Positions 26,680-36,062 of a stretch of DNA of 64,000 nt are shown here, in pieces. Made by a program: the position numbers and the translations under genes. The notes under the pieces were generated by a model. That model saw only the letters and a list, made by a program, of their open reading frames with translations, did not search any database and was not told the DNA's origin. The stretch spans positions 1 through 64,000 of the forward strand of contig NZ_CANMTX010000006.1 in the NCBI RefSeq assembly GCF_947500985.1, given 5' to 3'. Within the stretch, counting starts at the first letter, position 1; each line of letters starts with the position of its first letter. This DNA comes from an uncultured Maribacter sp. (lineage in GTDB: Bacteria > Bacteroidota > Bacteroidia > Flavobacteriales > Flavobacteriaceae).

Positions 26680-26749
26680 ATACACTAAGAGAATGTAAAT
26701 AATTACATTTAGAACAACTGCCTAAGGGGGCAGATCTAAACCTTATATT

Positions 26750-27919
26750 ATGAAAAACTTAGTACTACTATTAACAGCGGTTATTTTTAGCACCACAGGT
26801 GTATTCGCTACAGGTATTATTGAAGATAAGGTTGCAAACAGCAATACTTATACATACAACAACTCATTTATTTTTATAGAAAACGGAATTACATTTTCTG
26901 TTTATCCAGATGGTGAATTCGATTTTTATATCGAAAACCAAGTATCGGGAAGAAAAAACGGAGTAACATTTAACTCTGGTTACGATTATAGTCCATTTGC
27001 TCAGTACGATGATTATGGTGCAGTAATTCAGGTAGAGAATGTACCTATCTTTTATGACTACTATGGTCGTGTAAGCGAAATTGGTGATGTAAATATCAAT
27101 TATGCGAACAACAGAGTTCGTAGTGTAGGTAACATGAATGTTTATTATAACAATCGTGGTTTCTATGACTACCACACAGGGTATATCAATATATATAACA
27201 GAAGTTATGTTTACCGTCCATTTCATAGATGGTTTGTAAGACCTGCAGTTGGTTTTAGCTTTGTATTTAATAGCCCATACAGAAGATATTATACTCCTGT
27301 AAGATATTCTTACTATAGTCCTTACAGAAATAACTATAGAAAAGCATATGTAAATGTTGGTAATCAACATAGATACAATAAGGTTAGAAATAACAGATCT
27401 ACTATTTATAGAAATGATAAGCGTGTTGCGGTAAGAAACAATAACTATAGAAGTAACAGAACTGTTGCTAAAAGAGATAACGGTTTAAGAACTAACAGAA
27501 CGTTGGCATCTAATAATACATCAAAAGCAAATAGAAACGCTACTGTAAACAGATCAACTACTGTTAAACGTAACAACACAAATAGTGGTAGAACAACTCA
27601 AAGTAGAACAGCTACAAGAAGTTCATCTAATAATGGTACGGTAAAAAGAAGTAATAGTTCTGCAATGCGTAGCACACCAAATAGAACGGTTACTACAAGA
27701 GAAGTTTCTCGTACACCTAGAAGTACAACTGTAAAAAGAAGTACTACTACATATAAAAAACCTGTTAGCAGAAGTGCAAATACTAGAACTGCAACAAATA
27801 CAAGAACTCAACGTAGTACTGTATCTAGAAAAGCGACTAGTAGTCCGTCTAGAAGTACTGTAAATAGAAGCTCTAGTTCAAGATCAGTAAGTAAAGCTCC
27901 TGCTAGAAGCTCAAGTTAA
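26750..27919 (+). CDS. secreted Tyr-rich protein with long Arg/Ser/Thr repeat tail
   Basis: 389 residues. The signal peptide is at 1-20 (NLVLLLTAVIFSTTGVFA). The N-terminal half (25-190) is Tyr/Asn-rich with repeated beta-type units (VPIFYDYYGRVSEIGDVNINY, then VRSVGNMNVYYNNRG). From about 200 to the end the sequence is a low-complexity basic tail of NR, TVKR, RSST and SSR units. The stop at 27917-27919 is followed in frame by twelve more codons of the same composition (KTSSATRSSRRN) and a second stop at 27956, so the natural end may be 27958. It is probably a cell-surface or matrix protein. A sigma-54-type promoter precedes it. Confidence 0.65.
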   Translation: MKNLVLLLTAVIFSTTGVFATGIIEDKVANSNTYTYNNSFIFIENGITFSVYPDGEFDFYIENQVSGRKNGVTFNSGYDYSPFAQYDDYGAVIQVENVPIFYDYYGRVSEIGDVNINYANNRVRSVGNMNVYYNNRGFYDYHTGYINIYNRSYVYRPFHRWFVRPAVGFSFVFNSPYRRYYTPVRYSYYSPYRNNYRKAYVNVGNQHRYNKVRNNRSTIYRNDKRVAVRNNNYRSNRTVAKRDNGLRTNRTLASNNTSKANRNATVNRSTTVKRNNTNSGRTTQSRTATRSSSNNGTVKRSNSSAMRSTPNRTVTTREVSRTPRSTTVKRSTTTYKKPVSRSANTRTATNTRTQRSTVSRKATSSPSRSTVNRSSSSRSVSKAPARSSS

Positions 27920-27984
27920 AAAACAAGTTCAGCGACTAGAAGTAGCAGAAGAAATTAAAATAAGTTTTTAGGTTGGTTAGTTGT

Positions 27985-28023
27985 AAAGCGCCGTAGTGAT
28001 TTAATTCATTACGGCGCTTTTTC
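27985..28023 (+). terminator. bidirectional terminator
   Basis: 15-bp arms with core AAAGCGCCGTA / TACGGCGCTTT and one mismatch. It separates the secreted protein gene from the convergent pseudouridine synthase gene. Confidence 0.85.
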
Positions 28024-28028
28024 TATTC

Positions 28029-28898
28029 CTATAAATTTAATTGACCAGGAAAAAGTTTAGTGAATTTTTTAGGCAGTTTAGATTCAATATACATTTCTTC
28101 ATTTATAACAGGGTGCTGAAACCGAAGTGACTTCGAATGTAAATACAATCCTTTCCCTTTTAATTTGAGTCCGGTTAAAAAATATGTGGCATCACCTAAA
28201 ATAGGATTTTCTATAGATAATAAATGTTTTCTTAATTGATGTCTTCTACCGGTATGCGGACTAAGTTTTACCAAGTTAAGATATGAAAATCGTTCAGAGA
28301 CAATTGATTCTAAAACCTCAAAAGAAGACTTAGCCGGTTTATTATCTATATTACTATGTATACTTCCTACAAGTTCCATACCTCCAATAGTTACCGCAAA
28401 ATATTCTTTTTCAATTTTCTTATGTTCAAATAACTGATTCAACTTCGTTATTGCACTACTTGTTTTGCCTACCAAAAGCAAACCTGTAGTAGCATAATCT
28501 AAACGATGACAAGGTTGCGGACTAACAGCATCTACAGCTGAACTATTCTTTAAATTTTGGGCTAGTGCATTGGCTACGGTTTTAAATCCGTTACCGCTTA
28601 CTAAAATTCCTGCCTGCTTATTGATTACTGCCAAGAATTCATCTTCATAAACAACCTCAAGATTCAAAACAAGTCTATTGTTACAGTTCTTTTTAATAGA
28701 TTGATATTCTATAAGCTCACCACCTACTATTAACGTTGCCGTACTTGCAATTTTTCCATCTACAGAAAGCAGGTTTTTCTTTAGCGCCTTTTTCAATGCT
28801 GATTTTGTAGAAATTTGTTGAAATACCCCTACACCATATTCCTGTAATCGTTGAGGATTTGAAATGTTTTCTACTTTATGTATTTCTTTTTGGCTCAT
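28029..28898 (-). CDS. RluA-family RNA pseudouridine synthase
   Basis: 289 residues. An S4-like RNA-binding segment (about 30-65, KKALKKNLLSVDGKIAS) is followed by the catalytic domain. The catalytic Asp is in HRLDYATTGLLLVGKT near residue 137, and PHTGRRHQLRKHL is the conserved C-terminal motif. It isomerises uridine in rRNA or tRNA; which site cannot be told from sequence. The length and S4 domain fit the RluA/RluD branch. Single gene. Confidence 0.9.
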   Translation of the reverse strand: MSQKEIHKVENISNPQRLQEYGVGVFQQISTKSALKKALKKNLLSVDGKIASTATLIVGGELIEYQSIKKNCNNRLVLNLEVVYEDEFLAVINKQAGILVSGNGFKTVANALAQNLKNSSAVDAVSPQPCHRLDYATTGLLLVGKTSSAITKLNQLFEHKKIEKEYFAVTIGGMELVGSIHSNIDNKPAKSSFEVLESIVSERFSYLNLVKLSPHTGRRHQLRKHLLSIENPILGDATYFLTGLKLKGKGLYLHSKSLRFQHPVINEEMYIESKLPKKFTKLFPGQLNL

Positions 28899-29050
28899 AA
28901 TTATACTTCAAAGTTACAGTAGTATCCAAAGCAAATATAATTTTTATGCTTTTCCTTTTTAATACTATAATTTCTGGAGACATTTACACAAAACATGTAC
29001 ATAAAAAGTAAATCAAATGCAAAAAAACTATATGTAATAGTAATCAAACA

Positions 29051-30325
29051 TTAAAAGAACTGTCCGATTCCAAAGACAAGACCACTAGTTTTAGCATTTG
29101 CAATTCCGAAACCGTAATCTATTCTTATAACGGTATTAAAAATACGCTTATGAATAAATCGTAATCCGAGACCTGGACTTACACGCACCGAACTACCGTC
29201 AAACAATTGACTGATATCGTTGCCCGGATTACGCCAAGTTCCTGCATCTAAAAAGGTATTTCCCTGTACTACAAACCATCCTTTTTCGAAAAGTGTATGC
29301 CTATATTCTGTATTCAATACAATAGAAGCCGTGCCCCTATCAACAGTATTACCAACACCTCTAATATTAATTTGATTGTCTAAAGTAAATGGTGCAAATG
29401 GAGAATCTCTATTGGTTGTATACGATAGTTTTAATCTATTTGCGAAATTTCCTTTTTTACCAACTCTTTTAAAATACTCTAAATTGTTTATTCCTATAAA
29501 AGCATTTGGTATAAACTCTGAAGCACCTGAATTAAATAAATACTCAATATTGGTTTGATTTCTAAAACCTGAGAGATATTGGTATTCAATTAAAAGGTCA
29601 TTGAACTCATATTCACCAATTATTCCAATAGTACTTGCTTTTATCTGGTCTGGTACTTCTGTATTCGGTTGGTCAGGTTGTAAATTATATTCTTGATTAC
29701 CAAACGAGAATCCTAATTCTGCCCTATTATGAAAGTCATGTTCGTATAACAAACTTGCCTGAAACGCTTGCTTTCTATATCTAAAATCTTCTGAAACTCC
29801 ATTATTTTCTGCAAAAATAGGTTCAAAAGTTATATTGCTTTGGTAGTTGACACCTACACCTAATTTATTTGAGAATAAGAACGGAGCCTCCCAAAATACT
29901 CCGTAAGAATTAAAAACATCTTTAGAATAAAAGCCTCCTAATAATTGTCCTTGTCCAAAAAGGTTAAACTCAAAGGCAGAAACCCTAAAAGCTGATTCTT
30001 CTCCATTATTGGCTTGAGAAACTCGTAAACCCGGAATTATAGTGAAATTTTCTACTATGGTATAGGTAACTGAATATTTAGTTGCTGAGTTTTCAATGAT
30101 TTTAGAATTGGCATTCGCTACACCTGGCAGTCTATTTAAACGCTCAATATCTGTAGCTATTTTCAAAGAGTCATAAACTGAGCCAGGTTTTACTTTGATC
30201 AACCTTCTTATAAAGCTTTCTTTAGTTCGCTTAAGCCCCTCTATTTCAATATTTTCAATTATAGGTTCTTGTGAAAACCCTATAAAAGATACCATTAGTG
30301 CTATTAATAAAAGAGAACTGCGCAT
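29051..30325 (-). CDS. Omp85/BamA-like outer membrane protein with one POTRA domain
   Basis: 424 residues. A signal peptide (1-18, ending GFSQ) is followed by one POTRA-like domain (about 20-95: ENIEIEGLKRTKESFIRR, then RLNRLPGVANANSK). The beta-barrel of the surface antigen (D15) family reaches the terminal Phe (FGIGQFF). BamA itself has five POTRA domains and is about twice as long, so this is a short Omp85 relative, perhaps of the TamA/patatin-linked type. The barrel contains the expected strand motif GLGLRFIHKRIF. Substrate unknown. Confidence 0.75.
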   Translation of the reverse strand: MRSSLLLIALMVSFIGFSQEPIIENIEIEGLKRTKESFIRRLIKVKPGSVYDSLKIATDIERLNRLPGVANANSKIIENSATKYSVTYTIVENFTIIPGLRVSQANNGEESAFRVSAFEFNLFGQGQLLGGFYSKDVFNSYGVFWEAPFLFSNKLGVGVNYQSNITFEPIFAENNGVSEDFRYRKQAFQASLLYEHDFHNRAELGFSFGNQEYNLQPDQPNTEVPDQIKASTIGIIGEYEFNDLLIEYQYLSGFRNQTNIEYLFNSGASEFIPNAFIGINNLEYFKRVGKKGNFANRLKLSYTTNRDSPFAPFTLDNQINIRGVGNTVDRGTASIVLNTEYRHTLFEKGWFVVQGNTFLDAGTWRNPGNDISQLFDGSSVRVSPGLGLRFIHKRIFNTVIRIDYGFGIANAKTSGLVFGIGQFF

Positions 30326-30527
30326 AACATGTTAAATTTTCAAAGTCAGATTTTTTTAGACGAAGTACTATACTCATAATTACAAAAACTGCACAAATGA
30401 AAATTTTAAGTGAATAAATCTTATAAAGCTAAACTGAACATTACAAGAGCTTTAGATACAACCTTGTAGAAAAGGTTTGCAACCGTTACAGGTTAAAATT
30501 TTGTCTAAAAATGAAATGACGAGTAAA

Positions 30528-31982
30528 TTAACGATTTAAAAATTTATGTAGAACTCCATAAACATCTTCCGATATTTTAAATTTATATAATACACCAACA
30601 TAAAGTAATATCATCAATATACTTTTTATAGCAATGTTCACCAATGGATGAAACGATAATGAAAAAGATGAGAAAATTACCCCGATTACTAACAGTAAGG
30701 CAAGCACCTTTAAAGTTTCATTGGTAAAAGGTAGCATTTTAAATTTAGATTTTACATACCCTAATTTTAGCGTATTGTAAATAAAGAAAGCACTAAAACT
30801 AGCAATGGCAGCACCGTCAATACCATATTTCGGAATCAACCAAAGATTGAATACTATAGCCAATACCGCCAATAACACTCCAAAAAATAAAATAGAACGG
30901 TAGTAATCTGAATTGAATAAGATAGCATTATTATTACCTAAAAGTGCATCATATACTTTTACCAAACCTACCCAAAAGACAATCATGAATCCACCAGCAT
31001 ACTTGTCTGGTAGCAACTCATACAGTTCATTTAAATTTAATAATATCAGCAAAAAAAGAAGACCAGAGACTATAAATAAGGTTAATGAACTTTTTTGATA
31101 TAATTGCGAAAGTGCAGAGGTATCCTTATTGTTCAAATAAGTAGCTGTTAATGGATACGTTATCTGATGCATAGATTTTGAAGGTACCGCAATGGTTGAT
31201 GCTATAAAACCTGCAACTGCATAAAAAGCAACATTCTCCAATTCTAGAAAATTGTTCAGCATTACCTTATCCACCTCCATAAGTACAATTGCAGTAGATC
31301 CGCCTAATATTATTAAAGCACTATATTTTACAATAGTTTTCCAATTTTGTAGCGGGGTGAAGTTTAATTTTGGTTTGCGTAAAGAATAAGCATACAGTTT
31401 CATAATTACGGTACGCACTAAGTAAAAACCGACCAAGGCATTGATAAAAAATTCAAAATCAATAAATTTAAAATATAACAGGAGCAACAAAATGGTTTGA
31501 CCAATTCTACAAAAAATCTCTTTCATAAAATTGCCGAACATAGATTTCATTCTAATTCTCGCCCAAGCATAAAAAACCTCAAAGTATGCCATTGCCATAC
31601 CCGTTAAAAAGATATGCCAAACATAATCTCGAACGATACCGTTCTGTCTTGAAAGTAAATTACCGATAGCATCATTAGCTAGATAACTTATTAAAGCAAC
31701 TGGTATAATTAATACTAAGGGCAGTAACAACATTAAGGTTAAAAAGGAATCTTGAGTTTTTTCGCTTTTAAAACTAGAATAGAATTTAACTAAGCTATTG
31801 GGTACACCAAATGCCAATATGTGTGTTAGCACAGCAGATACAGATAAGATTACTTGTATTAATCCGTAATTACTTGGCTGCATAAAATTGGTATACAAAA
31901 ATAAGGTATTCGCTGCCCCAATTGCGAAACCAAAATAGGTTACAATTGTATTATTCAACGATTGTTTTAGTACGATACCCAT
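30528..31982 (-). CDS. polysaccharide flippase (Wzx/MATE-like)
   Basis: 484 residues with 12-14 predicted membrane helices and almost no extramembrane domain. The N-terminus (TYFGFAIGAANTLFLYTNFM) and the helix 7 region (VMLEVDKVMLNNFLELENVAFYAV-like segment) are typical of the polysaccharide biosynthesis export family that flips undecaprenyl-linked glycans. Its ATG overlaps the stop of the glycosyltransferase gene upstream (TAATG), so it is the third member of a coupled operon that starts with the YfhO gene. Confidence 0.85.
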   Translation of the reverse strand: MGIVLKQSLNNTIVTYFGFAIGAANTLFLYTNFMQPSNYGLIQVILSVSAVLTHILAFGVPNSLVKFYSSFKSEKTQDSFLTLMLLLPLVLIIPVALISYLANDAIGNLLSRQNGIVRDYVWHIFLTGMAMAYFEVFYAWARIRMKSMFGNFMKEIFCRIGQTILLLLLYFKFIDFEFFINALVGFYLVRTVIMKLYAYSLRKPKLNFTPLQNWKTIVKYSALIILGGSTAIVLMEVDKVMLNNFLELENVAFYAVAGFIASTIAVPSKSMHQITYPLTATYLNNKDTSALSQLYQKSSLTLFIVSGLLFLLILLNLNELYELLPDKYAGGFMIVFWVGLVKVYDALLGNNNAILFNSDYYRSILFFGVLLAVLAIVFNLWLIPKYGIDGAAIASFSAFFIYNTLKLGYVKSKFKMLPFTNETLKVLALLLVIGVIFSSFSLSFHPLVNIAIKSILMILLYVGVLYKFKISEDVYGVLHKFLNR

Positions 31983-33253
31983 TAAATATATTCGACTAAT
32001 TTTCGGGTGAGTTCCCTTCTACTGTATTGCTCAATACTACCAGAACTTATCTGTAATTCTCCTTTCTGAAAATCTTGAAACCAACTTAAAAGTACATTTT
32101 TCAACGCAATATCATCAGCATAGTCAAATATTCTACCTGTTTCGGTTTCATTAACGATACCCGCAACTTCCCAATTTATAGGTCCCACACCTAAAATAGG
32201 ACGCTTTGCCGCCATATATTCAAATAACTTACCAGGTATGATACCAATGGTATCTTGAGAGTCTATTTCTACCAATAATAAAACCTGCGAAGACTTTTGG
32301 TAAGCCAGCGCTTCTTGATGCGAAACATAACCTACAATTTCAATAAAATCTTGCAAACCTAATTCAGCGAGTGATGCAAGTATTTCTTCACTGACTACAC
32401 CTATAAAGTGTAATTGCAAAGCATTCTTGAAATCAATATTTTCATTCACTAAATCTGACAATACCTTCCAAAGGTTCTTAGGGTTTCTACCACTTAACAA
32501 TGACCCTATGTGAGAAATGCTAAATTTGGTATCTAGTGTATCACTTACTACTATATCACCGTCAAATCCGTTCGTAATGACCTTGATTGGTTTATTTGTA
32601 AGTTGTTCAAACTCTTGTTTCGTAGTATTACTGGTTACAATAATTTTATCCGCTGTATTTAAAACATCAGACTCTAGCTGCTTATGCTTCTTTTCTGCAG
32701 ATGATGTCAATTTTAGTTTTTTATGATACCCTATAGTTGTCCATGGATCACGAAAATCTGCAATCCAATTTAATGTTATGGTTTGTTTTAAATAGTAACC
32801 AATTAGGTGCACACTATGCGGAGGACCAGTAGTAATTATAGTATCTATACCCTCTTTTTCTAAAACATATTTTAAAAAAGTAACAGAAGGTTTTACCCAA
32901 AATTTTCTTGCATCAGGTATAAACAGATTACCCCTAATCCACAAAAGAGCTTTCTCTAAAAAAGATTGATTCTTAGTTTGAATAATTCCAGAACTAATAC
33001 GCTTTGTTTTCTTACTACTAAATATGGCCGCAATGCGATATGGTTCTTTTATAGGATGCTTATAGATTTTTAAATCATCGGGAATATCTTGTAAAAAAGA
33101 TTCATCTAAAAGTGGATAATGAGGATTCTCAGGAATATACAGTACCGGCTCGACACCAAAGTCTCTAAAGTATTTTACAAACTTTAGCCAACGTTGAACT
33201 CCCGGTCCGCCAGCAGGTGGCCAATAATAAGTAATGACCAGCACCTTTCTCAT
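31982..33253 (-). CDS. glycosyltransferase family 4
   Basis: 423 residues of the GT-B fold. The N-terminal domain starts VITYYWPPAGGPGVQRW, a motif of flavobacterial GT4 enzymes. The C-terminal domain has FSISHIGSLLSGRNPKNLW, VEIVGYVSHQEAL and the donor-binding PGKLFEYMAAKRPIL with Glu. It adds a sugar to a surface glycan; donor and acceptor are unknown. It overlaps its neighbours by one base on both sides (TAATG), which ties its synthesis to YfhO and the flippase. Confidence 0.88.
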   Translation of the reverse strand: MRKVLVITYYWPPAGGPGVQRWLKFVKYFRDFGVEPVLYIPENPHYPLLDESFLQDIPDDLKIYKHPIKEPYRIAAIFSSKKTKRISSGIIQTKNQSFLEKALLWIRGNLFIPDARKFWVKPSVTFLKYVLEKEGIDTIITTGPPHSVHLIGYYLKQTITLNWIADFRDPWTTIGYHKKLKLTSSAEKKHKQLESDVLNTADKIIVTSNTTKQEFEQLTNKPIKVITNGFDGDIVVSDTLDTKFSISHIGSLLSGRNPKNLWKVLSDLVNENIDFKNALQLHFIGVVSEEILASLAELGLQDFIEIVGYVSHQEALAYQKSSQVLLLVEIDSQDTIGIIPGKLFEYMAAKRPILGVGPINWEVAGIVNETETGRIFDYADDIALKNVLLSWFQDFQKGELQISSGSIEQYSRRELTRKLVEYI

Positions 33254-35688
33254 TATGCTTCCTCTTCTTTTTTAGATCTCCAAAAAGAAAAACCAAATCC
33301 ACCAACAATAACCAGTCCTAATAAAATAGTACTCGCTAAAGTGATTTTACTTCCTGTTACGACAACATCTGGCTCAAATTTAAATTCTACCTTATGTTCG
33401 CCTGAAGGAATTTTAAGTGCTCTTAGTACGTAATCAACTTTGAAGTAATCACTTTCTTTTCCGTCGATATAAGCATTCCATCCGTTTTCGTAATACATCT
33501 CAGAAAATACTGCAACACCTTCATTACTATTCTTAGATGTATATGTCAAATGATTAGGCTCATTATCAATTAAAGCAATTGACGCCGTAGAATCTACTTG
33601 ATAAGTCAATGGATAAATGTCAGAAAACTTAGAAGAATTAACAACCGCCACATTCTTAGTATCTAAACTATCTAAAGCCATTATCTCTTCATTGGCATTT
33701 GCAACAGATTGTAATTGAGAAACAAACCAAGCATTACCATTAGCATTGGGGTTTTCAATAGGAAAAGCATTACCCTCTTGATCTTGCCTGATAACATATT
33801 TAATGTTCATCATATTTAAAACCGACAAGTTGCCATTGTACACATGAAAATTAAACAAGTCTTGCATACCGGCAGGTTTGGCTGCGTGGTAGCCCGTTAT
33901 ACTTTGGTGAAAATATGCTGTTTTCGCAGAATCGAATCCGTCGGTTTGATCAAAAACACGGAATACTCCGTCATCCTTAGCAATTATTTTATCTGCTGTA
34001 GTTTCTTTAAAAGGTTCTAACATTTTACGTTTAGACACAAAATTGTCATTATTTACATATCGTAAATCAACACCTACTAAATCAACCACAACCAACAAAC
34101 CAATGGCAATTATCAAGAGGTTCATTTTCAATTTCTCTTTTAAATACAACCAAATCAATAACGCTGTACCTAGTGCAAAACCTAATGAGCGTAACAAATC
34201 GCTCGTATAAACACTCTTACGATCTAAACGAAGCATTTCTGGCAACTCTTCTAGACCTGTCATTCTCAAATTATCATCATTGACACCTACAAAGTGGAAA
34301 GCACCTTTAAACATGAATAAAACAACGCCTAGACCTAAAACAATTGCTGCTGCAATAGTTAAAGATTTCATTTTATCCGCTTGCGGAACTTTGTCCTTAA
34401 ATAATTTATTTAAAGCTAAAATTGCCAATACCGGAACACAAAGTTCTAATACGATTTGTATGGACGATACCGCCCTAAATTTATCATATAAAGGAAAATA
34501 ATCTATCATGAAATCAGTTAACGAACTAAAGTTTTTACCCCATGATAATACTAAAGACATAAGTGAACCAAAAAGTAGCCACCATTTATGCTTCCCTTTA
34601 ACCAAGAATAATCCTAAAATAAATAGAAAGAATATAACAGCACCTAAATATGCCGGACCCGATGTACCGGGTTGTACACCCCAATACAATGGTAAACCAC
34701 TAACAAAATCTAATGCACTTGATCTAGCCAAGCCCTTATCAATTAAATAATTATAAGATTTTGAGTTCTCACCCAAATTCTCTTGACTTGCGCCACCAAA
34801 AAGTCTTGGCACAAATAAGTTTAAAGATTCTGTAATACCATAACTCCAATTTGTAATATAGGCTTTGCTTAATCCGCCAGTATCTTCTTTTGGCGAACCA
34901 TCTGGGTTTATAGTCAATTCACTTTTACCCCGTGTACTCCAATCGGCATACTCTTTAGTAGCCATTAACCCTGTAGCATTGGCAGCAATACCTAATGTAA
35001 CTGCTAATACTAATAAACCAACAGATGCGAAGAAGTGTTTTAACTGCTTGTCTCTTATCGCATACACCAAATACACTACGCCCAAAATAAGCACCAGTAA
35101 CATAAAATAATATGTCATTTGATAGTGGTTGGCAGTAATTTCAAGAGCCATAGCCAGCGCTGTCAAAACAAAGCCCCAGAGATATTTTTTTCTAAACACC
35201 AGAACTATACCTGCTAATAACACAGGTAAATATGCAACAGCATGTGCCTTTGCATTATGCCCTGCACCTAATATAATAATGAGGTATGTTGAAAAACCAA
35301 AGGCCAACGCACCTACAATAGCTAGTCTATAATCTACTTTTAGACAACAAAGAAGAATATAAAAACCTATAAAATACAGAAATAGGTAATCTGCAGGTCT
35401 TGGTAAAAACCGAATTAAACGGTCTAGTTTTTTAATATAGTTGTGTGGATAATTTGCTCCTAGTTGATATGTTGGCATACCACCGAATGCACTATTTGTC
35501 CAATACGGTTCTTGATCATTAGATTTTCTAAAATCGTTCTGTTCCTTTGCCATACCCGTATATTGGGCTATATCATGCTGGTACATTACTTTACCCTGTA
35601 GTACCGGGCTGAAATATGCTAATGCAGCAATTATAAAAAATACGACAACAAAAAAATGGATGAAAAAGAATTTTAAGCCTTGCTTCAT
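33253..35688 (-). CDS. YfhO family membrane protein
   Basis: 811 residues with about 12 membrane helices in the first 560 residues and a periplasmic beta domain at about 580-780, ending in one more helix and a KKEEE tail. HDIAQYTGMAKEQNDFR and TNSAFGGMPTYQ after helix 1 are family motifs. YfhO proteins are GT-C-like and needed for glycosylation of teichoic acid in Firmicutes; a lipid-linked sugar donor is likely. As first gene of the coupled set with GT4 and flippase it probably acts in cell-surface glycan assembly. Confidence 0.88.
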   Translation of the reverse strand: MKQGLKFFFIHFFVVVFFIIAALAYFSPVLQGKVMYQHDIAQYTGMAKEQNDFRKSNDQEPYWTNSAFGGMPTYQLGANYPHNYIKKLDRLIRFLPRPADYLFLYFIGFYILLCCLKVDYRLAIVGALAFGFSTYLIIILGAGHNAKAHAVAYLPVLLAGIVLVFRKKYLWGFVLTALAMALEITANHYQMTYYFMLLVLILGVVYLVYAIRDKQLKHFFASVGLLVLAVTLGIAANATGLMATKEYADWSTRGKSELTINPDGSPKEDTGGLSKAYITNWSYGITESLNLFVPRLFGGASQENLGENSKSYNYLIDKGLARSSALDFVSGLPLYWGVQPGTSGPAYLGAVIFFLFILGLFLVKGKHKWWLLFGSLMSLVLSWGKNFSSLTDFMIDYFPLYDKFRAVSSIQIVLELCVPVLAILALNKLFKDKVPQADKMKSLTIAAAIVLGLGVVLFMFKGAFHFVGVNDDNLRMTGLEELPEMLRLDRKSVYTSDLLRSLGFALGTALLIWLYLKEKLKMNLLIIAIGLLVVVDLVGVDLRYVNNDNFVSKRKMLEPFKETTADKIIAKDDGVFRVFDQTDGFDSAKTAYFHQSITGYHAAKPAGMQDLFNFHVYNGNLSVLNMMNIKYVIRQDQEGNAFPIENPNANGNAWFVSQLQSVANANEEIMALDSLDTKNVAVVNSSKFSDIYPLTYQVDSTASIALIDNEPNHLTYTSKNSNEGVAVFSEMYYENGWNAYIDGKESDYFKVDYVLRALKIPSGEHKVEFKFEPDVVVTGSKITLASTILLGLVIVGGFGFSFWRSKKEEEA

Positions 35689-35720
35689 TTGCTAAATAAG
35701 TAGTGTTTTGACAAAGATAA

Positions 35721-35975
35721 CTAGTCTAGCTCTTCAAAGTCAATGTATTCACCTACTTTTTCAGAATCGTTCTTTTTCCGAGATGGTTTTTTATTGATAA
35801 TAACACTTTCTTCTTCCTCTTGATTAAAAGGGCGTTGATTATCAAAAGCTTCTCTAAAATGAGATTCGGTTTTCTTAGCGGCGTAGTTCAATATTTTCGG
35901 TGCAAATAACTTCGCCAAAAATTTTAGCAAGTAATACACCAAAAGAATAATTAATATAGTTTTTAAAAAAGCCAT
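35721..35975 (-). CDS. DUF4834 family protein
   Basis: 84 residues. One membrane helix at 3-22 (FLKTILIILLVYYLLKFLAK) is followed by FAPKILNYAAKK and a charged cytoplasmic tail (FNQEEEESVIINKKPS, ending IDFEELD). This fits DUF4834, a small Bacteroidota membrane protein of unknown role. It lies 32 bases upstream of the YfhO gene on the same strand, so it may be the first gene of that operon. Confidence 0.8.
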   Translation of the reverse strand: MAFLKTILIILLVYYLLKFLAKLFAPKILNYAAKKTESHFREAFDNQRPFNQEEEESVIINKKPSRKKNDSEKVGEYIDFEELD

Positions 35976-36062
35976 TTATTCTTACTTAAGATATATCAAA
36001 AATACAATTATCACGTTGTATATAAAGAATCATACTATTAAAATAATTATAAAATCGTGTTC

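Noticed and set aside
26864-27370. 168-codon frame on the minus strand
   Set aside because: Mirror frame of the Tyr/Asn-rich coding sequence; its Ile/Val/Thr-only composition is an artefact of that.
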